From: Patagioenas fasciata
Lineage: Eukaryota > Chordata > Aves > Columbiformes > Columbidae
Direction of reading: 5' to 3'
NCBI RefSeq assembly: GCF_037038585.1
Contig: NC_092520.1
Location: 57,688,501 to 57,752,500 of the forward strand
DNA length: 64,000 bases
The translations under genes and the position numbers were made by a program. The notes beneath the pieces are model-generated. The model did not search any database and was not told the DNA's origin. It saw nothing but the letters and a program-made list of their open reading frames with translations. Below are positions 1 to 12,477 of this stretch, in pieces. Position 1 is the first letter of the stretch; the number at the start of each line of letters is the position of its first letter.

Positions 1-320
1 TGTTCTGGTATTTAAAGGGTGGCTACAAAGAAGATGGAGACTCCCTTTTTACAAGGAGTTCACATGGAAAAGTCAAGGAGTAATGGGTACAAGTTACTCC
101 TGGGGAGATTCCGACTAGACACAAGGAGGAAATTTTTCACAAAGAGAACAAGCAGCCATTGGAATAATGTCCCCAGGGAAGCAGTGGATTCCCCAACATC
201 GGACACTTAGGATTCAGCTGGACAGGGTGTTGGGCCGTCTTGTCTAGATCGCTCTTTTGCCAAGGAAGTTTGGACCAGAGGCTCCTGTGGCCCTTCCAAT
301 CTGATATTCTATGATTTTAT
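1..320 (+). mobile_element. CR1 LINE fragment, 3' end
   Basis: It shows the avian CR1 terminal region in sense orientation: phrases for 'gggtacaagttactcc', 'ttcacaaagagaacaagcagccattgg' and the closing 'cccttccaatctgatattctatgattt'. It is cut by the window edge and probably extends left. Several indels show it is old. Confidence 0.85.
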
Positions 321-3300
321 GACTCACTCAATAATGTGAAAGATGCAGGTAATACCACAATGAAAGAGGCTGTGCACAAGGCTAATGAGACATTTGCAAG
401 CCTCTGTACAACTACCACCCTGCAGCAGATGTTCAAGGATGCCCAGTGCAGAGTTCTAAGATCAGCCAAGAATAATCAACGGCATAACCAAATTCTGGGG
501 AAAGATGAGCATAACAGCAGTTCTGAAGAAAGAGATTTGGCAGTTACAATGATCATGAACTGAACATGAGTCAACAATGTGGTACTCTTGGCAAAATAAC
601 ATCCTAATGTTTACATACAAACAAGTGTATCAGTAGTAAAACACATGAACACAATCTTGTGCTCTGATCTGGTCACGAAGTGAGTAGTATGTCCAGCTCT
701 GAGCACTGTGTTCCTAGAGAAACATCATGAGTTGCACAGAAGAGAGAGAATAATCACAGGTCAAGAAACCACAACCTATAGGCAAAAAACAAGAGACTGC
801 ACTGCAATCAGTTGCTTTAGAGTATATAGGGTCATGCTTTCGAGTATATGAAAGCATACTGTAATAGAGAGGCAGTAAGCTGCTTCCCATATCTATTTAG
901 ACAGAAGACCCAATGAGCTTAAATTCCAAAAATGGACATTAGGAAAGACTAACCATCTATTGATAAGCACAGTGCCTAGGAAGAGCCCAGACCATCCAGG
1001 AAGGCTGAAAATCCTTCACTACTGACTATCCTCAACAGCGAGCCAGTCAAATCTCTATCAGAAATAACACCACCACTGCCAAACTCGCCTTTTGCCAAGG
1101 AACTGGATGAGACAATCTCTTAGCTCTCGTTTAAAAAGTAAAATTAAAAGGCAGTTTGATTTGTATGCTATGCATGAAAAGTAATGCTAGATGCATAGAC
1201 ACTGCAAGAGACTGATTCTGTGGTCCACTCATTAGATTCCTGATAGCTCAAGAGGAGAATTCTAGATCCCACTCCCTGCCTGTTTATAGATGGTACATTA
1301 TGCAATTAGTTGGTTTTGAAGGCTTTATCTCTAAATAGCAATTACCCTGAAAAGAGAGAACGAAATGTTCAATTTCCATCCCATTCCTGCTCCACGTAGC
1401 ACCTCCCAAACACACTCAAAAACACAATCCCAAGGTAGTACATTGAATGCTCTCCGACCCCACAAATCTTACGTTGCTTTCTGTACTGTGATCCAGTTTC
1501 AAAAGGCCAAACAAGACCCAGTGTTCCTAAAAGACATGGGTTAGAGCCCTCAGGAGAGAGGCCATTAATCTCATTTTTCTACTTTCTAGGAGATGGTGCA
1601 GTCAAAGCCTGTTGTGCAGCTGAAGCTGGCTTTGGCTGGATCTGGCACACATGAGGTACATGTGGCTCCAAGACAGAGCAGTGCCAGGCCAGCTGTACAG
1701 CTTTGGCCAATAAAAGCACTGAAAGAAGGAAAAGTGTGAGAACAACACAGGACTGCACCATCACAGCCTCAAGAACTGCTTCACAGCTCACTGTTATAAT
1801 TCCCTGTCTCAAGCTTCTGTTTCTTAGGTTGGAAGCTACATGGGGTTTGCAAGGCGGCCATCTCGTTTTACATATTGCACATAAAAGCAGCTCAAAATAA
1901 AATAAAAAAAAAAGTCCTCTCTCTGTTTGTCTGTTTTTCTTCCCAAACACTGTTTTCAGATCACAGATATGAGGTATTTTGATTGCAAGAAGTTCTGAAA
2001 TAATTTCTATTTATTAGAGATTTTTAAAATATAAATTATACTTTGTTTATAGGCATAGACTTTATTTGTTCTATTAATAGCAAGCTGGTGAGATAAATCA
2101 TTTTGACACAGAATAATTGAAAATGTATACCCTCATGCAGTTTTCCTCCAAAGTGTCGATGAGGCAACTGTAGACAAGATCTAGGACTATTTTTCTAGAC
2201 ATACAGGAAACAATCTTGCGCACACATTTGTTCACAGACTGTTTTGGCATATGTGATCTCACTGGAGATTCACAGGTAAATTGTTACACGTGCATATGGG
2301 TGTAATGCAGAGCAAAGTGATTATGTTGTGGTAGCTCAGACAGTATGCTACAAAAGTTACATCTGCGGCAGCTCTGCCCAAAACACAGAAATAATCAGAG
2401 ATGGGACCCAAGAAGAGCTGCCTAAGTAAATACTTAATTAGTGCATGCTTTTAATACTGCAGAGTTTTTAGAGATCACAAAGTACAACATTACTGGGATT
2501 TTATTCCTCCTAAGAGAAAAAATCATTAGACTGTCTGCTCCACTCTCACTGAAAGTATTTTCTAATACTTCTTCCTAAACACATACTCAAAGCATCACTA
2601 CTACCTAAAGTAAAAATCCATCTGATAATGTAGTTGGGCTGATGGGCTCAGTGAGCTGGCGTCGAGAACTGGAGTGCAGTGGGGGGGAATGTCAAAGAAA
2701 TAATCCATTCCATGTATCATTTTAAGAATTACCCAAATGAGATTTATTTCTGACCTGTCTGATGTGAAACCAAATTACCAAATTTGGCATGTTCATGAAA
2801 GGCAAATGATCCTAATACAAACCAGGTCATGTGCCTGCTGCACCACTCTGCAGACCCCTTTTTAAAATCAGGTTACGTCAACATTGATGGTCAACCTCAA
2901 AAACCAAAATAAAAATTAAAACGTATTTGAAGAACGTGGAATTGAAAAATCAGTCATGGACTTTATATCTGGTAACTCTGTTGTATGATGTAGAGCACAA
3001 AGTTACATGAAAAGAATAACTACAATCAACAAGATTCAAAACTGAAATAGATCACTGTGTCAATGAATAAACATTTCCTGTATTCGTAACCTGACTGTGA
3101 GAATAATATTCCTCTGCTAAAGGCAGCTAAATTATAGAGCCTATTCAAGTTTTCACCTAAAACAACAAAGAAATTGAACATGTAAGTCATATAGACTACA
3201 ATTTGACAAATTAAAGAGATTAAATAGTTGTTTTGATAAACAGAAATTAGGAAAAAACCTTCTCTGCATTAGTAAGTTCATAATGTAGAAAATTAAAGAT

Positions 3301-6300
3301 ATTTGATGCCACCCATTAATGTAGTAAACTGTCATTAAGCATACTTAATTAAAAGATATAACTACCAGCAGTAAAAGAACAGACTAGATGAGCAGATGGA
3401 TCCAGATATATTTTGACCTAAATTTCTTGATATTTTGACAAGATAAATAAAGGTAAATATAAACAAAAATAGAAGGGAGAGGAAAAAACAGTCAGCATAT
3501 CTCATTAAGAAGTCCTATACTAGAAAGATGAAAAAACACAACCACCTCTTTTCTGTTTTTACTGCACCTGTTTGTCTTCTCCGAGATGTTTTGTTTCTCC
3601 TAAGCAGGTTTCCTGAAACTTCATATAACTACACAAATAATCACATTACTCAGAAATTTATTATGTCTAGAACCACAATCATGAAACAAGGCCTACTGCC
3701 TTAAGACAGCTTAATCAAAAGAAAGAAATCATTAATCTAAAATATGATTTAAATCTCTATGCCCACATCCAAATGCAACACTTACCAAACAGTACTTCCA
3801 CACCTCACAGGCAGCCTGAGACAAAGCAGTATTTGGCGTTGTGCAGTGATGTATTTAAAAGCACTGCTTCAAAGTACACGTTGCCACACTCCACACACGT
3901 GGTGTTGCTCCATCCCCTTTCAGTGAAAATATTACGCAACACGGAGCTCAGAGTCTCACTCAGTCATTCTACAGAAAATCTAAGTCTAGTTGGCTTCAGC
4001 CTCAAAGAAAATCAATAATAATTGATATATACTCTTGAACATATTTAAATGCTGACATTCACCCCAAGATTACATTTTCCACCTAGTAATCTCTAGTAAT
4101 CTTTTCCCCTCACTTTTCTAATCTCTGTAGGGTTGTCACATCTTCTTTAGAGTTCTTCCTTTGCACAGAATAAGCTTGGGCTTAAGCTGTTCTTCAAGTC
4201 ACAATCTCCCCTGAGCACCCTCACAGATAAGCTGTCTGGGGAATAAGGAAACCTAATGCCTATACCCTTCTTCTGCTCCTATCTATAAATCACAGACCAT
4301 CACAACTCAGCTGACAACCCTGGCACATAATTATTTTTTTCATCCTTTGTCTGATTATCTGTACCCAACTGCTATTATTTAAAACTCTTTTCTTCAGTTG
4401 CCTCCAATTTTTCCACCCATGTGTTCCAATAACAGTTCATCTCTGAACAAGTCCTATTGTGAGCACAAATCTGACCTGAGTTATAAAAAAATCTGAATCC
4501 AGTAATTTTCTCTGCAATTTGTTACTGTGGACGCTTATAGGATTAATCCCTTTCTCCAGCCTCCTTACATTTCTGTTCCTTTTCCATGAGTTTTTTTCAC
4601 AAAACCCATGAAGGATTCCCATTTTCCCCCAGACTGAAACACTAACAAGAACCTGCTGCCTCACTGTAGAACAACATTCTCTCAGTCCAGGTGAGCTGGG
4701 TTAAGTGAATCCAGACAAGAGAGTGTACTCTGGCACTCATTCAACGTGTCACCAGTGTACAGCCACATTAATCCCTTGAGTACAGGAAAATAAATAAAAA
4801 ACAGAGGCCAGAAGAATGTCATCACAAAAGGGAGGCAGGAGTTACACAGAAGGACAAACAGAAGGCTGGTGCCTAGTGGCATAGAGATGGACTGCCTGGG
4901 GCACAGCAATTATACTGTCTTACGAGCTAAAATTTGAGAGATGCCAAGGAAAGGGCCAATATCCCTTCACCGGACACCTGTAAAAATGTTGACAGAACTA
5001 GTTACTTTAGTGGGCAACATCTTCCACTTGCACTTCTAGACTTGCAAACCACTTGAGCCTTCAAGTTTCCTTTCTTGTGATACCAATTATTTTGCAGCTT
5101 CTAGTTTAGGAATTCCAACTACAGATGCTAAATGAATGATTAAACAGCCTTAAACACTTTCTTTCAAGCTTGAAGCACCACTGTGTGTTACCTGAATCTG
5201 AAAAGTTTTATTCCAGCACCCGTAGTGAATTGCAGGTCAAGCAATTAGTTAAATTAGCTTAAAAAAGACAAAGCTAACAGAAGAATTAAAAGTGTTAATG
5301 TAAAGAATAAAAATAAAATTAAAAGGATTACAACTTCAAGCGGTGCCCTTTATGTACTTTGGCCTATCTACTTACCATTTCCCTCTATGCTAAAACAACC
5401 CATAATTTCTTCTAATGAAGATACTAGCTAATGAAATTCTGTCATGGCCTTACTCTCATACCACAACTAACATCAATCCCTTGTTCATCACTAGGTCTAG
5501 GTATCATTCAAAACCACCACAACCATCATTCTGCCAACAAAAAATGAAAACAAGACCCTTGTTTCTCACTCACTACTTGTAGTCTCACTTCCAATATCAT
5601 TTTTCTCAGCAAAGTTTTGAAGAAAATGGGTTTATTTCTATTTTCCTTACAGCTTTCAGTATTACTGTGTATGTGGACTGTGGCCCTCCTGATGGGAAAT
5701 AATCTAGCTTGTTACCTTTGATTTCTAGAGAAATTCAGACAGATCCAAGCAACAACAAAACTGTTTTTTTACAGAAGCTAGAGTGGATAGAATCCATAGA
5801 CATTATTAAAATTACATTCTGATTTTAGTGCTAAAATTTAGTGTCTAAACTGTATCCTGTTTAATGTGCAATTAAACACTTGAGTTCAATGTAAAATAAT
5901 TCAGAAAGAATGCTGTTAATAACTTCTTACAAACCAGAGGGTCGTATTCACATCACTTAAATTTAATTTCCTGAGGTTCAGAATCTAGACTCATCACTCA
6001 AACTTCACCAGTTGATGTAGAGAGATGTGAGCTGAATCTCTTGCCACCACCAACAAATTAAAGTCAGGTTTTTAAACTCAAGTCTGTCACCTAAAAAGGA
6101 AGATGGAAGAGGCGGGACAGCGGTGAGGTACAAACCCACTATTCTTATCAGTACCACATCAGTGGAACCAATAAAACCTTAAGTCCTGTACACAGACTGG
6201 TCTGCCAGAAGGCAAAATGTATCAAATAACATATCTCATTAGATATGTAGATGACTTTTAGTCCCTGTGATGCAGAAAGCCAGAGCAGAGGTACAGGTTG

Positions 6301-6837
6301 ATACCAAGGATACGGAGAGATATAAGAGAAGAACTGCAGAAGATTGAGTCCAGATCAGCAGCAGAAAATATTTTGGAGAAAAGGGAAGTCTTTTATACTA
6401 CCACTCCAAAACACTATTTGAATTGTCCATGATACTGTTACCAGAAAATAACATAATATCAACAAGTGTCCCCAAGACTTGTGGAAAATACAAGTAAGCA
6501 GAGTTTTGTACTTGTGATGAGACATGAACATCTACATCTCCTTCTTCACTAATGGGAAAGCTAAAACCCTGACTGTTGTTGGGGAGCCAGGACTCAGCCA
6601 AAAGTGCAGTACAGCAGTCAAAATGATACTGGCTGAGATCCACGTTTCCTCTGACATCTCAATGATTTACCTTACTCATTCTGACCTTAATACCTCACTC
6701 ATGAATACACCTTGCTGAACAAAGAAAGCAGCAAAGAAGGTGAGTGTCCTGCACTGTACTAACAGAAGTACAACCAGCAGCTTGAGGGAAGTGATGATCT
6801 CCCTTTACTTGACACTCACTAGGAACACACCTACTAC
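321..6837. other. Non-coding stretch, nothing recognised
   Basis: AT-rich sequence without recognisable genes or well-preserved repeats. The longest open frames (1579-1950 minus, 123 codons; 3773-4018 plus) show no family resemblance and no supporting splice or coding pattern. If the CpG island drives GGACT leftwards, this is intronic. Confidence 0.6.
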
Positions 6838-7304
6838 GCTGCATCCAGTTTTGGGGCCCCCAGTACAAGGAAGGTATCGATAAACTGCAGCGAGTTCAGA
6901 TGATCATGAGGCAGGAGCACTCGCTCCGTGAAAAGCAGCTCAGGAAACTGGGCCTGTTCAACCAGAGAGAAGATGACTTTGGGGTGACCTCACAGCAATC
7001 TCCCCATACCCATGAGGAGGTTATCCAGAAAACGAAGCTCAGCTCTTCACAGTGGTGCAAGTGGGGGCTGGGGATACAACAGGTATAAATGAAAGCAAGA
7101 GAGGCCCCAACTTGATTCAAAGAAAAGGGTTTTCAGATGCAGACACACACTGAAGCTGCTGTGTAGTCTCTGTCCATATAGGTTTTCAGGACACATCGGA
7201 TAAAGCTTTGAAGAGCCTGGTCTGCCCACACAGGTGACCCTGCTTTGAATCAGAAGGTTGGACTAGAGACTCCCAAGGTCCCTTCCAACCTGAATTATAC
7301 TATG
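6838..7304 (+). mobile_element. CR1 LINE fragment, 3' part
   Basis: It begins at the 'cagttttggggcccccagtacaaggaaggt' region of CR1 and runs to the closing 'ggttggactagagactcccaaggtcccttccaacctgaa' and 'atactatga' tail. About 150 bp in the middle no longer resembles the consensus, suggesting internal deletion or decay. Confidence 0.85.
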
Positions 7305-8867
7305 AAAAAGGTTGTGGGACTGTACCAGGCTAGATGCAATGAGTGGAGGGAAAGAAGATAAAGAAAAATAGACTTGTAATTACTCTGGTATTATTTGATA
7401 GCACATACATTTAAAATTGCAGTGTCATCCTAATATAGATATTCTTGCACAGCTGAAGGCTCGTGCACATGGGATGATCTCCCTCACAGGTACAGTGGCA
7501 ACACACAGCACTGGAAAAAGGCAAAGCTTCAGGAAAGGGACAAGAAAAAGCAACCGTGTGTGGCCAAGAACTTCTGTCAGAATGTCAGCAATGTGATGGT
7601 AACTGTCTTCTAGTAAAGGACATGAACAATTACAATCAAAACACTGCAGAGAAAGGTGGTTATACAGGTAATTCCAAAGGAAAAGAGGTGTCTTATAAGC
7701 CAGAAAAATCAGGAGTGACAGGGATATTCAGTAAGTTTTCTCAAGATGTTAAGAGGAAATAGCTGACGTGCTTAAAGAAATTACAATGGCAAAAAATCTT
7801 AATGTAGAGGGTATTCTTGAAAAACACTGTAATGGTAAATCAATAGAATGTTATATTATCCTGGTTTTGTCTGTCCTCCTTTAGCATTAATTGATTTTTG
7901 GAAGTGAGGAAAAGAGAGCTGTAGCTGACATGGTCCATAAAATGTAATTAAACTCTTGTAGCGAAAAAGAGCAGAAAATTCTAAATAGCTACAGATTTTG
8001 ATGTAAGAACAGCGACTTACTACTGCTGGAATAGTTCTGGTTTTGAAGAAAAGATGTATTAAGCACTCTCTTCAGAGACAGAATGAAAAAGGTATTACAT
8101 TCGCAAAGTCAATGGTATGACTACATCCATGCATTTTCCCTGTCTCTTATTAAATTATCTATGGAATACCCTCTCTTTCAAAATGCTGAAAAAAAAATTT
8201 TGAAAAAAAAAAGTTAGCATAAGTTCATATGGAAAATGTGTCCTATCATACGAGTGTTTTCTGCTTAAGCATTTTATGTCACTTAAAACGTCACGCAAGT
8301 TTCACATTCAATTCTACTTAAATCAAGAGAGTTATGAAAATTGTTCAACTAGGTTCAAATTCAAACAGCACATGCTTTTAGATCATGAGAAACATACAGC
8401 CAGATTTGAATAGCAACAGAAAGTTAAAAAAGAAGTACATTGCTCCAAAAGAGAGATGACAAAAACTATAGTGAAACAAAGTGTATTTTTTGCTACAAAT
8501 ACATTACACAGAAAAATAATTTGCCTGATCCATTGGAGAGTAAAAGAGTACTGGAGCTATCAGCAAAAATCAGATGTCACAAAATACTTCTGGAATTTCT
8601 TATTTCCTTATTTCACTTCATGACACCCTCATGACTGCACCTTTGTGCCTGTACCAACACTCACAAATTCAAACTGCAGATCATGCAGTCACGTAACCTC
8701 ACTTCCCAAAAGTTCCTCAAGAAGACCAAACACAAACCTATGAACAACAGAGGAAGAAGAGGCAAAAATTGTGCTTAAAACAGCAGTCAGATGACAGTTA
8801 TTTTCAAGAGGAAACTTCTTTTGAAATAGGTAGTTGGGTTACTACTGGGAGTCATGAAAACATATAG
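7305..8867. other. Non-coding stretch, nothing recognised
   Basis: AT-rich DNA with no supported gene or repeat. The open frames of 60-70 codons here (7556-7762, 8440-8634) have ordinary non-coding composition. Confidence 0.55.
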
Positions 8868-9066
8868 ACTGAGGAATGTTGGTTGGAAAGGACCTTTGAA
8901 GGTTACCTAGCCCAGCCTTCCCCTCAAATCAGGGCTAAAGCCAACACCAGAGGACACTTAATCAAGCAAGGAGGCTGTGCTCAGTTTAGCAGTGGGTGGG
9001 AGAGACAGCAGGGTGTCTGGTGCCAAACCAGGCCTGGTCTGTGCTCCGCACTCTCAGGGGGGGCCT
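8868..9066 (-). mobile_element. Degenerate CR1 LINE fragment
   Basis: The first 80 bp are the reverse complement of a CR1 3' end ('ggaatgttggttggaaaggacctttgaaggttacctagcccagc'). After about 8,950 the match fades. The rest, to the G-run at 9,058, is uncertain. Confidence 0.55.
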
Positions 9067-10367
9067 AGCTTTCCAGATCAAAAATCAGTGAAGGAAAGCA
9101 TGAACTGACATGATGATCCTTTCTAAAGGCTAGAAAGCACATGCTGCAATAAGTGAAGCATTCAAAACAGTAGTTCTGCCCTGAACTGATATGAGAAAAT
9201 GATCAGAAAAAAAATTTGATCACGCATATAAAGAAGGCACCAAAAGGAAATTTATAAGGAGCAGACGACATGACAGATATCAACAACACAACCTATTCTC
9301 TTCTGTGATCAAGCAAAACTTTGTTCAATATTCCAGTGGCCTCAAAACAAACTCAGAACAAGCTCAAAGAAGGTTGGTTGCAAAGCTGATGCAGAACACC
9401 ACAGTAATTTGGAAAGTGAGAACAGGCTGCAAAAACCCAAGCAAAATTAAGTATGACACACATATTAAGTAGTTAATATTTGTGTAGCAATATTTTAAAT
9501 TTTAAAACATTCACAATGTATGGGAAGTCCATTTTTTGTTTAACATGTAACACCCTTGACAATTCAGGTTTCAAGACAGTAACAGACATCTGTTCTGTGT
9601 AGCTTTTATTTACTGATGGCAATAGAATGCTGTAATACACTTCGATAAAAAGACATGTTAGTTTTCATATCACTTTGACAGCTACCATGGAGCAAGGGCA
9701 GGAGACCAGTGCTAGCTGAGGACATAGACACTTTACAGAAACAGTTGAGGTTTTTAAAGCTTTTCTCAGGGGGAGGGGAGAAGGAAGATGGAAATATGCC
9801 AATTTTTCATTCAGACATGTGAAATTTAAAGCCTTTTAATGGCCTATGTCACACAATGAACAATTTTAATTGTGAAGAAATTGCTTTTACAGGTTGACTG
9901 CCTGCTTAAACGAGAGAGTATATAAAACAAGTCTGCTCTTCACACAGTCCTACATGAAAGAGCTTGGTCATGGAAATATTTATAGTTATGCCTCTGTACA
10001 TTAAGCTCTATATAAGTTGCTACCTTGATATTTTCAAACCATGACAAAAATTACAGAAGTAGCAAATTAAAAAGCCCTGAAGCAAAAAATGAGGAAGTTA
10101 ATTGTCTGGAGTTAACACAGATATGGCTAAATGAGCATTAACTCAAAAGCAAAAGGTTTACATAACTCTAAAAGGCAAAAAGATACAGAAATTGCAGGAA
10201 ATGAAAATATAGTGAAATTAAATCCTTACGATTAAAAAAAAAAAGATTTAAAAAACCCAATCTGGTCCAAGCAATGCAAACAAGAAGATAAATGCTCTGA
10301 AATGTTATCTTGTAAAGATACAGGTACCAACTCTCATAGCTTCTCTGTATCTATGATACCTGAACTA
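9067..10367. other. Non-coding stretch, nothing recognised
   Basis: AT-rich sequence without recognisable genes. It has short A-runs (10,233-10,244) but no repeat that I can name. Confidence 0.5.
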
Positions 10368-10755
10368 CAGGGTGTTTAAAAAAGATGGACCCAATTTGAA
10401 ATATTGGCTCCCAAGATCCCCAGACATTACACCCTGTGGCTTTTTCTTGTGGGGATACATCAAAAACTGTGTTTTGGTGCCACCATTAGCAACTAATCTG
10501 GATGACCTCAAAAAAGACAATGATGGTAGCAATGACCTCAGTTGAAGAAGACACTTTGAGAGGCATTTGGGATAATTTCAAGTATCGTCTAGATGTTGTC
10601 TGTACAGCAGGTGGAGGGAACACAGAGCATGTATTAAAAGGTTACTAAAACTTGTTAACTCATTAAACCATTTGTAAGTTTTTGTGTAATTGTAACACTG
10701 TGCCACGGTGAAATACACTGCTTTGAAATTGGCTCCATCTTTTTGAAGCATCTTT
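10368..10755 (+). mobile_element. Internally deleted mariner-like DNA transposon
   Basis: Imperfect terminal inverted repeats (10373-10401 and 10722-10750, 25 of 29 matching) enclose the C-terminal third of a mariner/IS630-type transposase. The frame reads SPDITPCGFFLWGYIK from about 10,417, where active relatives have Asp instead of Gly after PC; this is the third catalytic acidic residue of the DDD/DDE triad. A frameshift near 10,510-10,520 separates it from the tail (WDNFKYRLDVVCTAGG), which ends in TAA near 10,648. It resembles the bird mariner known as Galluhop, a name given from memory. It is not functional. Confidence 0.8.
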
Positions 10756-11339
10756 TTTCTGCTCTCCCTCTAGTTTAGATATTCTTCAAATCAGCATCAC
10801 TAATCCTCACAAGGTACGTTACCAAAACGAGTGTCTGGATCACAACGACCACTTTGGAGGAAGCTCTAAGCACCTGTGTATCTGAACGCGAGCTGCACTA
10901 CCTTGGGCCATCAGCGCCGTTCCAAGTTCAGTCACGGATCTCCCCGAACTGGCTTGTACGACTGGAGCAACAGGCCACCAGCAGCCCAGCTGTAGCCGGC
11001 ACGCTGAGGCACGCCGCTGTGTGTCACCCTACAGGCCCGGTGAGGGGAAATGCAGCGCGGTGCCCGGCGCAGGAGCCCTCAGCCCAGCGGCCGGCGGCGG
11101 AAGGCGCCCAGTCGCTTGCAGCTCCACCCCACGGCCACCGCCGACCGGCTATGAGCCCCCAAGCCCGCGTCCACCGGAGCGCCGGCAGAGCCCTTCTCCG
11201 TGGCCGCCCTACCCGGAGAGGCCCGGGCGGACCAACGATGGCGGCAGCAGCCGGGCGGCGCGAGGGGAACGGTTGAGCCCAACGGCTGCCGCGGAGCCCC
11301 GCCCCCCACCGCGAGCGCCGGCCGCTCCGCCAGCGGCTC

Positions 11340-11344
11340 ATTGG
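11340..11344 (-). promoter_or_regulatory. CCAAT box (NF-Y type) in the CpG island
   Basis: ATTGG on the plus strand reads CCAAT on the minus strand. It is flanked by GC-rich sequence as in housekeeping promoters. NF-Y works in either orientation, so it does not settle the direction of transcription. Confidence 0.35.
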
Positions 11345-11438
11345 CCGCGAGGAGACCTCGCGGCGGCGTCACCGGGAGCGTGGGGGGTGGCGCGTGCAGA
11401 GAGGCACCGGCCGCTCGAACCGCGCGGGGCCGCCGCGT

Positions 11439-11444
11439 CACGTG
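11439..11444. promoter_or_regulatory. CACGTG E-box in the CpG island
   Basis: The palindromic E-box sits in the context gtCACGTGgc, favoured by USF and other bHLH-ZIP factors. It lies about 100 bp from the inverted CCAAT box. Function is inferred from motif and location only. Confidence 0.4.
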
Positions 11445-11909
11445 GCGGCGAGGGCGGATCGCCCCGTCCCGCCGGCGCGGGTCCTAGCGCCCGCCATCCG
11501 TTCAGCACTCACTCGCCAGCGCTGCCGCTGCCTCCGCACCTCCGCCTCCACCGGCTGCCGCCGCCTTCTGCCCGTCCCGGGGCGCCTCTCTGGGGAGTAG
11601 GCAGCGGGGCGGAGCGGCGGGACTGCCCCGCCCCGGGGCCTCCCCTGCCCACCTCCGCGGAACGTCCGCGGACTGCGAGGATCAGGGTGGGGTGAGCTGG
11701 GGTCGTTCGCCTGAGCCGCCCGGCTGCGAGAGGGACCGGGTGTCCTTTGCGGAGAGGTGAGAAGCCGGGCAGAGCGGCCAGCCAGGCCCGTGGGCGGGGG
11801 AAGCGGGGCAGCCCGTGCCAGCCGCGAAAGCAATAACCCGCGGTACAGCGCCCTGCGCTCACCAAACCCGATAACAGAGAATCCGCAGGAGCAGCTCCGG
11901 GGCCGTAAC

Positions 11910-12243
11910 CTCGGGCAGCAAATCTGGCTTCTGGAGGACTTTTAAGAACCCTCGGTATTTTATAAACGATATTAACTATGCTATCAAAGGGATTTTGGCT
12001 CTGGAGCGATGGATTTTGAGCATGCTGAAGCAAAAGTTTTAACACTTGTAGGGTCCCCTTCAGCTAAGGGACCAGGCTGCTCTTTAGCAAAGCACGTTAA
12101 GAATCCACACACTAAAATTACTGTAAGTAGGGGGGCAGGAGGAGTAAGAGTAAGGTACTCTTCTGCTCTGTAAGGAACATTTAACAAAGAACTGTTGTTT
12201 TTACATAACTGAGGACCTGGCACCTGACCCTAGCAGGGGGAAA
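11910..12243. other. Sequence between CpG island and ERV remnant
   Basis: GC content falls quickly after 11,900. I see no gene. A purine run (gcagggggaaa, 12,233-12,243) just before the ERV tandem repeat may already belong to the element. Confidence 0.45.
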
Positions 12244-12477
12244 GGACCGAGAGACATCGGACTATGAATCCTTAATGTAATACACCATCTCTTCCCGGAA
12301 TATATACTGATACCTGTATACATACTGATACCTGTATTTACAAGTTAATTTAGGGAGGAAGGACTGAGAGACATCGGACTATGAATCCTTAATGTAATGC
12401 ACAGTCTCTTCCCAGAATATGTACTGACACCTGTATACATACCAATACCTGTATTGATAAGTTAATTTAGGGGGAAG
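12244..12477 (+). repeat. Two 117-bp tandem repeats at the 3' end of an ERV internal region
   Basis: Unit 1 is 12244-12360 and unit 2 is 12361-12477, of identical length. Both start GGAC[C/T]GAGAGACATCGG and both end ttaatttaggg followed by a purine run. The second unit ends exactly where the LTR begins, so its purine run is the polypurine tract position. Each unit also has shorter internal repeats of 'actgatacctgtatac' type. Confidence 0.8.

Larger units (their letters stand above)
10880..11900. promoter_or_regulatory. CpG island promoter, probably of the gene downstream of TMTC4 (GGACT by synteny)
   Basis: About 1 kb of very GC- and CpG-rich DNA stands in an AT-rich background. It has repeated CCGCCCC-type Sp1 boxes, a CACGTG E-box (11439-11444), an ATTGG inverted CCAAT box (11340-11344) and a YY1-like CGATGGCGGC (11236-11245). 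There is no TATA box. In human, GGACT lies just beyond the TMTC4 3' end on the same strand, with its coding sequence in a distant 3' exon, so a leftward GGACT promoter about 6 kb from TMTC4 fits. Splice-donor-like sites occur on both strands: minus strand at about 11,512 and plus strand at 11,757. A divergent transcript is therefore possible. The many overlapping GC-rich reading frames here are compositional artefacts. Confidence 0.75.

Noticed and set aside
1579..1950. A 123-codon minus-strand open frame
   Set aside because: No recognisable family, an overlapping opposite-strand frame, and no splice or promoter context. Likely chance.
10854..12045. Dense overlapping open frames of 95-224 codons on both strands in the GC-rich block
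   Set aside because: They occur in several frames at once, are rich in Pro, Arg, Ala and Gly, and fit the lack of AT-rich stop codons in a CpG island. No domain or consistent start supports any of them.
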